Assembly (NCBI RefSeq): GCF_009192995.1
Contig: NZ_SDID01000008.1
Location: forward strand, 1 to 64,000
Reading direction: 5' to 3'
Origin: Sulfurimonas indica
Lineage (GTDB): Bacteria > Campylobacterota > Campylobacteria > Campylobacterales > Sulfurimonadaceae
Length of the DNA: 64,000 nucleotides
Under the pieces are notes generated by a model. That model saw only the letters and a list, made by a program, of their open reading frames with translations, had not been told where the DNA came from and did no database searches. Positions 24,680-33,068 of the stretch are shown here, piece after piece. Every line of letters starts with the position of its first letter. The stretch's first letter is position 1. A program made the translations under genes and the position numbers.

Positions 24680-25759
24680 ATGAGCAAAGGTATCTTAGAT
24701 ATTGTAAAACCGGGTGTACTTTTTGGTGAAGATGTTTTAAAAGTTTATAATCACGCAAAAGAGAATGGGTATGCACTTCCAGCAGTGAACGTAGTAAATA
24801 CAGAATCATTGAATGGTGTGTTAGAAGCTGCAAAAAAAGCAAATTCGCCTGTTATTGTACAGTTTAGTAACGGCGGAGCACAATTTTATGCAGGTAAAGG
24901 GCTAAGCAATGAGAATGAAAGAGCTGCCATTTTAGGTGCTGTCAGTGGTGCTATTCATACACATATGATGGCAGAAGCTTACGGTGTACCTGTCATTTTA
25001 CATACAGACCATGCTGCAAAAAAACTCCTACCGTGGATAAATGCACTCTTAGAAGCTGGTGAGAACTATTATAAAACTCAAGGAAAACCTCTCTTCTCAT
25101 CACATATGTTAGACCTCTCTGAAGAGCCTTTGGCAGAGAACATTGGTATCTCCAAAGCTTACTTGGAGCGAATGAGTAAAATCGGTATGCATATTGAGAT
25201 AGAACTTGGTGTAACAGGCGGAGAAGAAGATGGTGTTGACAATACAAACATTGATAATGCACTGCTTTATACACAGCCAGAAGAAGTAGCACTTGCATAT
25301 AAAGAGCTCAGTGAGATCTCTCCTAATTTTACAATTGCTGCATCATTTGGAAATGTGCATGGTGTTTATAAGCCGGGGAATGTTCAGCTGACTCCTAAGA
25401 TATTAGATAACTCTCAAAAGTACATTGAAGAGAAGATGTCAACTGAGAAAAAACCTGTAAACTTTGTTTTCCATGGCGGTTCGGGTTCACTTCCTTCAGA
25501 GATCTCAGAAGCTATTTCTTACGGTGTTATTAAAATGAACATCGATACTGATACACAATGGGCAACATGGAATGGCGTGAAAAACTATGTTGAGAAATAT
25601 CATGACTACCTTCAAGCGCAAATCGGGAACCCAGAGGGTGAAGATAAACCAAATAAAAAATACTACGATCCTAGAAAATGGCTGCGTGCAGGTCAAGAGT
25701 CTTTAGTAGAGCGTGTTCTTCAAGCCTACAAAGATCTCAATGCAATGGATAGAAACTAA
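24680..25759 (+). CDS. fbaA: class II fructose-bisphosphate aldolase
   Basis: Reversible cleavage of fructose-1,6-bisphosphate in glycolysis and gluconeogenesis. 359 residues, matching the long class IIA form. Features: YALPAVNVVNTESLNGVLEA, VIVQFSNGG, VILHTDHAAKKLLPW (zinc His and catalytic Asp), LDLSEEPLAENI, ELGVTGGEEDGVDN, ASFGNVHGVYKPGNV, NFVFHGGSGS and MNIDTDTQWATW. Shine-Dalgarno TAGGGAAT precedes the ATG. It converges on a small membrane protein across a 20-bp palindrome. Confidence 0.96.
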   Translation: MSKGILDIVKPGVLFGEDVLKVYNHAKENGYALPAVNVVNTESLNGVLEAAKKANSPVIVQFSNGGAQFYAGKGLSNENERAAILGAVSGAIHTHMMAEAYGVPVILHTDHAAKKLLPWINALLEAGENYYKTQGKPLFSSHMLDLSEEPLAENIGISKAYLERMSKIGMHIEIELGVTGGEEDGVDNTNIDNALLYTQPEEVALAYKELSEISPNFTIAASFGNVHGVYKPGNVQLTPKILDNSQKYIEEKMSTEKKPVNFVFHGGSGSLPSEISEAISYGVIKMNIDTDTQWATWNGVKNYVEKYHDYLQAQIGNPEGEDKPNKKYYDPRKWLRAGQESLVERVLQAYKDLNAMDRN

Positions 25760-25770
25760 GCTTAGTTTCT
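25751..25770. terminator. 20-bp perfect palindrome spanning both convergent stops
   Basis: AGAAACTAAGCTTAGTTTCT covers the last codons and TAA stops of fbaA and of the convergent gene at 25762, so both proteins end Arg-Asn-stop (DRN and ERN). A hairpin of this sequence could end both transcripts. A near-identical arm pair, GAAACTA-GCT-TAGTTTC, occurs over the stop of the sensor kinase at 51149-51165. Confidence 0.55.
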
Positions 25771-26115
25771 CTCTTTAGCTTCTTGATGGATATTCTCAAG
25801 AGAATTGAGGTGAGGGTTTTCTCCGTAGTGTCTAAAGAGAAGCTGTCTTAATTTATTAAGGTTAAATCTCCAAAATCTTTCTTTATCAAAGGCTTCATGA
25901 TTTGTCATTAACTCATGAAGTACTTTTTCATCAGGGGTCTCCTCTAAATCTTTTAAAACTCTGTGCATATGTTCTATAAGATAGTTGTGTGAATCCTCTC
26001 CGGTATCATCATCTTCGAGAGTTCGGTTGATTAAAAAAGGGTACATCTTCCAAATACTAAATATCAGTGCGATGATAAAAGCTATCATCATCCATGTTGA
26101 AGTACTTATCTCCAT
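25762..26115 (-). CDS. small single-span membrane protein, unknown
   Basis: 117 residues with one N-terminal membrane helix (TWMMIAFIIALIFSIWKMYPFLI, about 7-29) and a soluble, acidic then helical domain (EDSHNYLIEHMHRVLKDLEE; FWRFNLNKLRQLLFRHYGE). Probably cytoplasmic-facing helix bundle. I recognise no domain. It is divergent from cmoA and convergent with fbaA. Confidence 0.65.
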   Translation of the reverse strand: MEISTSTWMMIAFIIALIFSIWKMYPFLINRTLEDDDTGEDSHNYLIEHMHRVLKDLEETPDEKVLHELMTNHEAFDKERFWRFNLNKLRQLLFRHYGENPHLNSLENIHQEAKERN

Positions 26116-26166
26116 TAAAAACCTTTTGTCAGTATTGCTAAAATCTTAATTATAGAACAATTTTGA

Positions 26167-26172
26167 TAAAAT
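26167..26172 (+). promoter_or_regulatory. -10 box close to the cmoA start codon
   Basis: TAAAAT in GATAAAATAGCG ends 8 nt before the cmoA ATG, predicting a leader of zero to two bases. No Shine-Dalgarno is present (AGCGTACT). Confidence 0.45.
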
Positions 26173-26180
26173 AGCGTACT

Positions 26181-26897
26181 ATGAATGAAAAGAATGATAA
26201 AGTATTTACAAAACCGATAAAAAAACAGTTTGAATTTGATGAAGAGGTAGCCGCTGTCTTTGATGATATGCTAGAGCGCAGTGTTCCTTTTTATAAAGAG
26301 AGCCAGAAAATCACAAAGTTTTTTGCACTAAAAGCACTGCGTGAGAATGGGGTCTTATATGACCTAGGATGCTCAACTGCATCACTGCTTATTGATATTC
26401 ACAGAGATTTAAACACTCCTGCAACACTCATAGGTCTTGATAACTCAGAAGCAATGTTAGAGCGTGCACAAAGAAAGATAGAAGCCTTTGGTGCTAATGT
26501 GCATGTCGCAAATGCGGATATTTTGGAGTATGATTATAAAAAGGCAGATGTTTTTATTTCAAACTATACACTGCAGTTTATAAGACCGCTCGTGCGAGAA
26601 GAACTTGTTACAAAAATTGCGGATGCACTTACAGAAACAGGAGTTTTTATCTTTAGTGAGAAAATCATTTCACATCACGCTAAATTAAATAAAGATTTGA
26701 TAGAGTGTTATTATGACTTTAAAAAAGATCAAGGCTACTCGGAGTATGAGATAATGCAAAAACGGGAAGCCTTGGAGAATGTTTTAGTTCCTTACAGTGA
26801 AGAGGAAAATATCATTATGGTGAAAAATGCTGGTTTTTCACATTGTGAAGTGATTTTTCGATGGGCAAATTTTGCTACATTTATAGCGATAAAGTAG
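26181..26897 (+). CDS. cmoA: carboxy-S-adenosyl-L-methionine synthase
   Basis: Makes carboxy-SAM from SAM and prephenate for uridine-5-oxyacetate modification of tRNA wobble U34. 238 residues with a Rossmann methyltransferase fold: [35 protein letters not shown] (SAM motif I), [30 protein letters not shown] and a C-terminal [15 protein letters not shown]. All are CmoA-like. cmoB is not in the window. Probably translated from a leaderless mRNA. Confidence 0.93.
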   Translation: MNEKNDKVFTKPIKKQFEFDEEVAAVFDDMLERSVPFYKESQKITKFFALKALRENGVLYDLGCSTASLLIDIHRDLNTPATLIGLDNSEAMLERAQRKIEAFGANVHVANADILEYDYKKADVFISNYTLQFIRPLVREELVTKIADALTETGVFIFSEKIISHHAKLNKDLIECYYDFKKDQGYSEYEIMQKREALENVLVPYSEEENIIMVKNAGFSHCEVIFRWANFATFIAIK

Positions 26898-26905
26898 AAA
26901 TAAAT

Positions 26906-28246
26906 ATGAGATTTTTTATACCACTACTAATAATTTTACTCTCTTGTTTTAGCGGATGTATGCAAGAAGAGCCTGCTCCAAAAATTCTAACAGATACTCC
27001 TGTTGCTAAAAATATAGAAACGAATAATTCTCTATCAGAAGATACAAAGCCTGCAAAAGCAAAAGAGCATACACTTACAGTTCAGAGTGTCGAAGGTGCC
27101 CGTGTGAGAATTTTGAATATAAAACCGAAATATCATGATGGTATGCAACTAAAAAGTGGTAAGTACCTTATAGAGGTTACAAAAAGAGGATATAAAAAGT
27201 ATAAGAAATGGATTAACCTTGAAGATGATTTGGTTTTACATATCTCCTTATCGAAAAACAAAAATCCTTACGATACTCAATACTTCAAGTATGTAACAAA
27301 GATAGAGTGGGAAAGCCATCATGATCTCTTTACTTTGGAGTATGACAGTAAAAACAAGCTTATATGGGCATTACAAAGTGCATATGTCGATTATGTAAAG
27401 CAGAAATATCCAAAGAGAATTCTCAAAAATACACTCTATGCAAAAGGCACACCTTGGCCGAAAATCTATGAAACAAAGATAGATACCTTAATATATACAG
27501 GGTACTTCAGATACAGAGGAAGGAACTTTCTTTTTAAAAATAAAAACAGTATAACACTTTACAAGGCAGGGAAAAAAGAGCAAAAAGCAAAGCGTGTGGC
27601 ACATTTAAGTAAACTGGAAGTCAATTCAATGGTGCAATATTGGAGACTTCCAAAAGAAAAAGAGCTACTGCGTGCAAACCCTTTTGCAAAATATCAGAAG
27701 TACTTTCAGGTAAGCTACAGTCGTTATAAAAATGTTACTTTCAATCTGCCAATTTTGTGTACAAAACTTAAAAAAGGCTCGTACTACTCAAACTGTAGCG
27801 TTGTCTATACCTACAATGAAAAAACAGGATTGTATGATGGGAAGAGAATTAATCAGGCTAAGCATATTGATGCAAAGGATGGACTCTACTTTGCACTCAA
27901 CCATGCAAAAAATTTCGCACTTGTGACACCGGTGAGAGCTATTAGTACAAGGTATGACAAGATTATTTTTGACACTAGAATCAATGGCGAACAAAAACTT
28001 GCTGCTTTGACAACACTGTTGATTCAAGAGAGTCTGCAGAAGAAGAAACAGAAAGTGAAAAACATTGCAAATATGATGGCATCAAAAGCAATGCATATGA
28101 TTTTTGGAGATCCTAAAGTAAGTGGCAGAAAGCTTTATGCTTCATCAAATGATTTTAGCAGAGTTTTAAAAAGAAAGAGAAAAACGGTTGCAAAAGCCAT
28201 CTTTCGTGTGAAAAATCAAAAGCTTTATCTCTCTGCCCTGAAATAA
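26906..28246 (+). CDS. lipoprotein with PEGA domain, unknown
   Basis: 446 residues counting from the ATG at 26906; an in-frame extension back to 26861 lies inside cmoA and would bury the signal. The lipoprotein signal is RFFIPLLIILLSCFSGC with lipobox FSGC. After a linker a PEGA domain follows (SVEGARVRILNIKPKY; LKSGKYLIEVTKRGYKKY), about residues 60-120. The rest (to 446) is a Lys/Tyr-rich domain with scattered Cys (LCTKLKKGSYYSNCSVVY) that I do not recognise. Likely surface- or periplasm-exposed. Confidence 0.72.
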   Translation: MRFFIPLLIILLSCFSGCMQEEPAPKILTDTPVAKNIETNNSLSEDTKPAKAKEHTLTVQSVEGARVRILNIKPKYHDGMQLKSGKYLIEVTKRGYKKYKKWINLEDDLVLHISLSKNKNPYDTQYFKYVTKIEWESHHDLFTLEYDSKNKLIWALQSAYVDYVKQKYPKRILKNTLYAKGTPWPKIYETKIDTLIYTGYFRYRGRNFLFKNKNSITLYKAGKKEQKAKRVAHLSKLEVNSMVQYWRLPKEKELLRANPFAKYQKYFQVSYSRYKNVTFNLPILCTKLKKGSYYSNCSVVYTYNEKTGLYDGKRINQAKHIDAKDGLYFALNHAKNFALVTPVRAISTRYDKIIFDTRINGEQKLAALTTLLIQESLQKKKQKVKNIANMMASKAMHMIFGDPKVSGRKLYASSNDFSRVLKRKRKTVAKAIFRVKNQKLYLSALK

Positions 28247-28257
28247 GAGGAGATAAA

Positions 28258-28485
28258 TTACCAAACATTGGAAGTAGGCTCAGGCTCTTTTTTCTTAATG
28301 GCTTCCTTCATCTCTTTGTAGGTAATGATATCATCTTCACCACACTCTTTATGATAGTATCCTTGCAGGTCATAGTACTCTTTACAATCACTGTAGTATT
28401 TCATAGATATACCGTGTTTGTTCACACAGGCAGAGAAAAAGAGTGTCGTTAATAAGAGTGTTAATAGTAGGATGCTTTTTTTCAT
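28258..28485 (-). CDS. small lipoprotein
   Basis: 75 residues with a lipoprotein signal (SILLLTLLLTTLFFSAC, lipobox FSAC). The mature part is short, with three further Cys (YYSDCKEYYDL; YYHKECGEDD) and acidic and Tyr-rich stretches. Function unknown. It sits between the PEGA lipoprotein (convergent) and nth, 25 bp after the nth stop. Confidence 0.7.
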   Translation of the reverse strand: MKKSILLLTLLLTTLFFSACVNKHGISMKYYSDCKEYYDLQGYYHKECGEDDIITYKEMKEAIKKKEPEPTSNVW

Positions 28486-28510
28486 ATCACTTATAAAGCA
28501 AGGTTTATAC

Positions 28511-29152
28511 CTAAACTTTAAAACTCTCTTTTGTTTTGCAGAGGTCTGTTAAAAAACACTCATCGCATTTTGGATTTTTGGCTCTGCAGATATAGCGTCC
28601 AAAGAGTACCATTCCCTGATGTAGAGCATGCAAGTCATTTTTAAATTTTTTAACCAAAGTTGCTTCTGTGGCTTTGGCAGTTTTGTCATCACTAAGACCT
28701 AAACGGTGTGAGACACGAAAAACATGAGTATCGACTGCCATAAGATTGGCTCCTGTATATTCAATCATCACGACATTTGCTGTTTTTTGTCCGACACCTG
28801 CAAGTGTTTGGAGGTCTTTTTCATTCATCGGAATCTCTCCGCCATAGACTTCGACAACACGTTGCGCCATCTTAATGATATTCTTTGCTTTGTTATTAAA
28901 AAAAGAACAAGTGTTAATGAGTGCTTTGACATCTTCAATATCGGCCTCTGCCAATGCTTCTGGAGTGGGGTATTTTTCAAAAAGTGCAGGTGTTATCAGG
29001 TTTACCCGTTTATCTGTACACTGTGCAGAGAGGGCGACAGCAATAACAAGCTCATAGGCATTTTTATATTCCAGCTCTGTTACAGCGTCACTGTATCTTT
29101 CGACAAATCTTTTATGTATTTCTGTTATCTCTTTTTTTGTTGCTTTTTTCAT
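28511..29152 (-). CDS. nth: endonuclease III
   Basis: DNA glycosylase/AP lyase that removes oxidised pyrimidines. 213 residues from the ATG at 29152; a longer reading from TTG 29188 is less likely. Helix-hairpin-helix LAGVGQKTANVVMIEYTG with the catalytic Lys, VDTHVFRVSHRLGL with the catalytic Asp, and the 4Fe-4S cluster C-x6-C-x2-C-x5-C (ICRAKNPKCDECFLTDLC) are all intact. Divergent from the hybrid kinase. Confidence 0.95.
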   Translation of the reverse strand: MKKATKKEITEIHKRFVERYSDAVTELEYKNAYELVIAVALSAQCTDKRVNLITPALFEKYPTPEALAEADIEDVKALINTCSFFNNKAKNIIKMAQRVVEVYGGEIPMNEKDLQTLAGVGQKTANVVMIEYTGANLMAVDTHVFRVSHRLGLSDDKTAKATEATLVKKFKNDLHALHQGMVLFGRYICRAKNPKCDECFLTDLCKTKESFKV

Positions 29153-29179
29153 AAAATGGATTTTAGCACTTTTTTGTGT

Positions 29180-29185
29180 TATAAT
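29180..29185 (+). promoter_or_regulatory. -10 box for the hybrid kinase
   Basis: TATAAT in TGTGTTATAATCAAAA, 33 bp before the ATG at 29219; GGGGAT serves as the ribosome site. Confidence 0.5.
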
Positions 29186-29218
29186 CAAAATTACGACATT
29201 TTTTTTGGGGATAAACTT

Positions 29219-31168
29219 ATGGGTATTTTTTCAATCTTTTTTGGCTTAAAAGAGAAGAGCTGTGAGCCGGTCATTGTAGAAGATGATGTGTCAGAATATT
29301 TAGATAACAACTTTTTTCGACATATCGTTGATACAAATGAGAGTATGACACTCTGCTTTTTAGGAGGCGAAGGATGGATATGGGCCAACAAACACTTTTT
29401 AGAAGCGATGTCCTACCACGATATCAATGACTTTAAAAGAGAAAATGAGAGTATCAGAGATATCTTTTTAAATGAGAGTGAAGAGATATTTACAGAGTCA
29501 GATAAAAGCTGGCTTGACTATATCAAAAAATACAAGAGTGATGGATACCGTGTCAGTATAACTTCAAAAGAGACAAATGAAGTACTTGTCATCGATGCAT
29601 TTTGTAGTATCTACCCGCACAATAAAAATCTTTATATTTTAGAGCTGAAAGATATGACAGCACTGCATAAGGCACAGCTAAAAATAAAAGAGGTCGAGAA
29701 GCTTAAAACGAAATTTTTGGCAAATATCGGACATGAGTTTAGAACACCGATGAATGGTATTTTAGGCTTTGTAGAACTTTTAAAAGAGACAAACTTAGAT
29801 CAAAAACAGCTTGAATATATCAATATGATCTCCAAATCATCAAAAAGCCTAATGTCCAATATTGAAATACTTTTAGATCTCTCTCAGCTTCAAGGTGGCC
29901 GTCTCACTTTACAAAATGAAGAGTTCAATATTCTACCAGAGATGGAAGAACTTATATACAATTTTTATAAAATGGGAGAGGAAAAAGGGGTTAAAGTTCT
30001 CTCTTTTATTGACCCGAAACTTCCTAAAGTACTCACAGGTGATATGAAGAAAATCTTACAGATTATGAGTGCCATTACACAAAATGCTGTCAAGTTCACA
30101 CCACGTGGAGCTAAAGTAATCATAGAAGTGAAACTGCTCAAACGTGCACAAAATGGAGACTGCAGTATAGGCTTTGGTGTTAAAGATAACGGCAAGGGTA
30201 TCTCAGAAAAACAGATAGCATTTATGTATGAGCCGTTTACTGCAGGAAATCATGCAGACCAGAGAATGGGAGTAGGGCTTAGCCTCTCCTACGGACTTGC
30301 AAAACTTATGGGCTCAGAGCTTCGTATCAACAGTGAAAAAGAGAGCGGTACCTATGTAAACTTTGTGCTTAATTTTAAACGTTCTGAGGGGCAGAATTTT
30401 AAAATGATGCCAAAAAGAAAAGTAAAAGTGCTGCTACTTGATAAAAGTAGGGTGGATGAGGCAAACTTTTTGACAATTTATCTGCGTGCATTTGCTATTG
30501 ATGTTATCAAGTCAAACTTATTAGATGAATCGCTCTATGATGATATAGATGCACTCTATATAGTGGCAAATCAGAACGATTCATCCTGGATGCTGGAGCT
30601 TGGGACATATTCGAAAAAGGCGCCTATCATACTTCTTTTAGATGAAGGTGAGAGATTACAGACAAAACTGACACACATTGTTGATGAGACGGTTCATAAA
30701 CCGCTTTTACCAAGCAGTATGGCAAAACACCTTTATGCGATTCATAAATTTGAAACAGTTTCAGAAGAAGTGCCAGAGTTGAATCTAAAACAGAAAATCA
30801 AAGCATTGGTTGTCGAAGACAACTTGATTAACCAGCGCCTCATTCAGTTGTTATTGCAGGAGTATGATATTATGGTTGCAACAGCGGCAAATGGCTTGGA
30901 AGCAGTTGATATGACAAAGAAAAATAAGTTTGATATTATCTTTATGGATATTGATATGCCTGAGATGAATGGTATTGTTGCAACAAAACAGATAAAGGAT
31001 CAACTCTCAAGAAAAACGAAACTTCCAATTGTTGCACTTACAGCAATGGCGATGGAGGGTGACCGTGAGATGTTACTGAGTGAAGGTTTGGATGATTATC
31101 TCTCCAAACCATTAACGCGTGAAAAGTTAGAGTCTATCTTAGATAAATATCTGAAAGTTCCTGTATAA
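29219..31168 (+). CDS. cytosolic hybrid sensor histidine kinase
   Basis: 649 residues from the ATG at 29219 (GGGGAT upstream); the frame is open further upstream only across nth. Domains: a PAS-like sensor (about 35-150), HisKA with NIGHEFRTPMNGILGF (His 172), HATPase_c with QNAVKFTPRG, VKDNGKGI and GVGLSLSYGLAKLMG, a degenerate receiver-like segment (about 400-505, KVKVLLLDKSRVDEANFLT, no phospho-Asp), and an intact C-terminal receiver (VVEDNLINQRL; FMDIDMPEMNG, Asp 577; TAMAM; LSKPLT). No membrane helix. No partner regulator adjoins it. Confidence 0.9.
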   Translation: MGIFSIFFGLKEKSCEPVIVEDDVSEYLDNNFFRHIVDTNESMTLCFLGGEGWIWANKHFLEAMSYHDINDFKRENESIRDIFLNESEEIFTESDKSWLDYIKKYKSDGYRVSITSKETNEVLVIDAFCSIYPHNKNLYILELKDMTALHKAQLKIKEVEKLKTKFLANIGHEFRTPMNGILGFVELLKETNLDQKQLEYINMISKSSKSLMSNIEILLDLSQLQGGRLTLQNEEFNILPEMEELIYNFYKMGEEKGVKVLSFIDPKLPKVLTGDMKKILQIMSAITQNAVKFTPRGAKVIIEVKLLKRAQNGDCSIGFGVKDNGKGISEKQIAFMYEPFTAGNHADQRMGVGLSLSYGLAKLMGSELRINSEKESGTYVNFVLNFKRSEGQNFKMMPKRKVKVLLLDKSRVDEANFLTIYLRAFAIDVIKSNLLDESLYDDIDALYIVANQNDSSWMLELGTYSKKAPIILLLDEGERLQTKLTHIVDETVHKPLLPSSMAKHLYAIHKFETVSEEVPELNLKQKIKALVVEDNLINQRLIQLLLQEYDIMVATAANGLEAVDMTKKNKFDIIFMDIDMPEMNGIVATKQIKDQLSRKTKLPIVALTAMAMEGDREMLLSEGLDDYLSKPLTREKLESILDKYLKVPV

Positions 31169-31237
31169 ATGAGAGTTGTTTAATAACCGTTAATATAAAC
31201 TTATTAAACTTTTCATAACTAATTACAAGGAACTAGA

Positions 31238-32068
31238 ATGAATAAAGTTACGATTTTACTTGCAGCACTACTCTTAACTGGTGTAGTGGCATCAGCAAAA
31301 ACTTTAGTAAGTGTTAACGGAAAACCAATCACTCAAGAGGAAGTTGACCAAGAGTTAATGCAGGCTACACAGGGTAGATTTAATCAGGTGCCGGCTGATC
31401 GTCAGGCAGCATTCAGACAGCAGGTTCTTCAACAGCTTATAGGTAAAGAGCTTATTTATGATGATGCCAAAAAATCCGGTATCACGAAATCTGCAGAGTA
31501 TAAAGCAGAGTACAAAAAACTTGAACAGAGAATGAAAAAAGAGCTTGCTATCCAAGTTTGGCAAAAAAAGCTGCTTGATGGTATTAAAATCTCAAACAAA
31601 GAACTAAAAGATTATTACAATAAAAATATTGATGAGTTTAGAGAAAAAGAGTCTGTTCATGCACGTCATATTTTAGTAAAAACAGAAGATGAAGCGAAAA
31701 AAATCATTGCACAGTTGAAATCTTTAAGCGGTAATAAACTCAAAGAGAAGTTTATAGAACTTGCGAAGAAAGAGTCAACTGGACCAAGTGGCCCAAATGG
31801 TGGAGATTTAGGTTATTTTTCAAAAGGGCAAATGGTACCTGCATTTAATGATAAAGTATTTTCTATGAAAAAAGGTACAGTTACAAAAGAACCTGTAAAG
31901 ACTCAGTTCGGGTATCATGTAATCTATTTAGAAGATAAAAAACCATCAATGACAAGAAGTTTCAATGAAGTAAAAGCATTTATTGAACAACGTCTGAAAA
32001 TGGAAAAGTTTAAAGAAGTTATGAAGAAAAAAATGGATGAACTTCAAAAAAAAGCTACTATCAAGTAA
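31238..32068 (+). CDS. SurA/PpiC-type periplasmic peptidyl-prolyl isomerase (PEB4-like)
   Basis: 276 residues. Signal peptide VTILLAALLLTGVVASA, N-terminal chaperone segment starting KTLVSVNGKPITQEEVDQEL, parvulin domain about 140-235 (VHARHILVKTEDEA; GPSGPNGGDLGYFSKGQMVPAF; KTQFGYHVIYLEDK) and a C-terminal helix. It matches the Campylobacter PEB4/CBF2 family that helps outer-membrane protein folding. AAGGAA precedes the ATG. Confidence 0.92.
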   Translation: MNKVTILLAALLLTGVVASAKTLVSVNGKPITQEEVDQELMQATQGRFNQVPADRQAAFRQQVLQQLIGKELIYDDAKKSGITKSAEYKAEYKKLEQRMKKELAIQVWQKKLLDGIKISNKELKDYYNKNIDEFREKESVHARHILVKTEDEAKKIIAQLKSLSGNKLKEKFIELAKKESTGPSGPNGGDLGYFSKGQMVPAFNDKVFSMKKGTVTKEPVKTQFGYHVIYLEDKKPSMTRSFNEVKAFIEQRLKMEKFKEVMKKKMDELQKKATIK

Positions 32069-32074
32069 GCAGCC

Positions 32075-32938
32075 ATGCAAACTTCTCCTCTGTCTAAAAT
32101 CTTTTTAGATGGAAGAGAGTTCCTTGTCAAACGAGATGATTTGATCGACCCTTATTTGGCAGGAAACAAATACAGAAAACTCTATACACTTTTACAAACT
32201 CCAAAAGAAAAATATACTACAGTCATCTCTTACGGTGGAACACAATCCAATGCCATGCTTGCAATCGCTGCTTTATGTAAACACAAAGAGTGGCAGTTTA
32301 TCTATTATACAAAAGAGCTTTCACACAGACAAAAAGAAAATCCGCTTGGAAACTATGCTGAGGCACTTCGTCTTGGAATGCAGCACAAAGAGATAAGCAG
32401 TGAACTCTATAGAGATTTTATTGTTTCACTGCGCTTGAACTTAGATGAGAAGAGTTTTGTAATAGACCAAGGCGGTGCAGTGCAAGAAGCAAAAGCAGGT
32501 CTTGATGTTTTAGCTACTGAGTTGCGTGAGCAATTACAGAAACTCCCTCATATAAAAGCAGTGGCTACTCCATCAGGAACAGGAACAACTGCTCTTTTTT
32601 TAGCTAAAGCATTGCCTGAGTATAGAATTTATACTACACCTTGTGTTGGAGATATCGTGTATCTGAAAGAACAGATGCTGGCACTTTCTGAAATACCAGA
32701 TAATCTAATGATTTTAAAGCCAAAAAAGAAGTATCATTTTGCAAAACCCTATAAAGAATTTTATGAAATATATAAAAAACTGCTAGCAGCAGGAGTTGCA
32801 TTTGATCTGCTCTATGCACCTGCTATGTGGCTGAGCCTTTTGGAACATACTGATGAAGCAATTCTCTATATTCATAGTGGTGGCGTGAGTGGGAACAGCT
32901 CTATGTTAGAACGCTATAGAAAATTTGACAAAGAGTGA
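32075..32938 (+). CDS. PLP-dependent deaminase/D-cysteine desulfhydrase family protein
   Basis: 287 residues of the ACC deaminase/D-cysteine desulfhydrase fold. The N-terminal KIFLDGREFLVKRDDLIDP is followed by LAGNKYRKL (PLP-binding Lys), SYGGTQSNAMLAIAALC, GNYAEALRLG, ATPSGTGTTALFLAK (phosphate-binding loop) and YIHSGGVSGNSSMLERY. Substrate unknown; D-cysteine or a related D-amino acid is most likely from the family. It follows the isomerase by 6 bp. The clpB -35 box lies inside its last codons. Confidence 0.85.
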   Translation: MQTSPLSKIFLDGREFLVKRDDLIDPYLAGNKYRKLYTLLQTPKEKYTTVISYGGTQSNAMLAIAALCKHKEWQFIYYTKELSHRQKENPLGNYAEALRLGMQHKEISSELYRDFIVSLRLNLDEKSFVIDQGGAVQEAKAGLDVLATELREQLQKLPHIKAVATPSGTGTTALFLAKALPEYRIYTTPCVGDIVYLKEQMLALSEIPDNLMILKPKKKYHFAKPYKEFYEIYKKLLAAGVAFDLLYAPAMWLSLLEHTDEAILYIHSGGVSGNSSMLERYRKFDKE

Positions 32939-32953
32939 CTCAAGGAGTATAAT
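32924..32953 (+). promoter_or_regulatory. consensus clpB promoter overlapping a HAIR-like site
   Basis: TTGACA (32925-32930), 17 bp, TATAAT (32948-32953): a perfect sigma-70 promoter, unusual for a phylum with weak -35 boxes. TTTGACA-N7-ACTCAAG (32924-32944) matches 11 of 14 positions of the HspR-binding HAIR consensus CTTGAGT-N7-ACTCAAG; the ACTCAAG half is exact. HspR repression of clpB is known in other bacteria and HspR acts in Helicobacter and Campylobacter. No hspR gene is in the window. Confidence 0.65.
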
Positions 32954-32960
32954 AGTTAGG

Positions 32961-33022
32961 CTTCTTACAAAACTTCTAAGAAGTCTAGTGACTTTTGCAA
33001 CTAAAGTAGCAAAGCAAAAAGT
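32961..33022 (+). other. structured 5' leader of clpB
   Basis: The expected transcript has about 110 nt before the clpB ATG. It contains CTTCTTA-N9-TAAGAAG (32961-32983, 7-bp stem) and ACTTTTGC with GCAAAAAGT (32991-33022, one extra base). The role is unknown; a processing site or temperature-sensitive fold would both be consistent. Confidence 0.35.
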
Positions 33023-33068
33023 GAAAAAATTCTATACTTATGCCAGAAAAAAATAAAAGGATTTACAA

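Noticed and set aside
28724-29218. N-terminal extension of the hybrid kinase frame
   Set aside because: It runs antisense across nth, and a good ATG with GGGGAT and a -10 box exists at 29219.
32938-33068. CIRCE (HrcA) element before clpB
   Set aside because: No TTAGCACTC-N9-GAGTGCTAA pattern; only the HAIR-like match was found.
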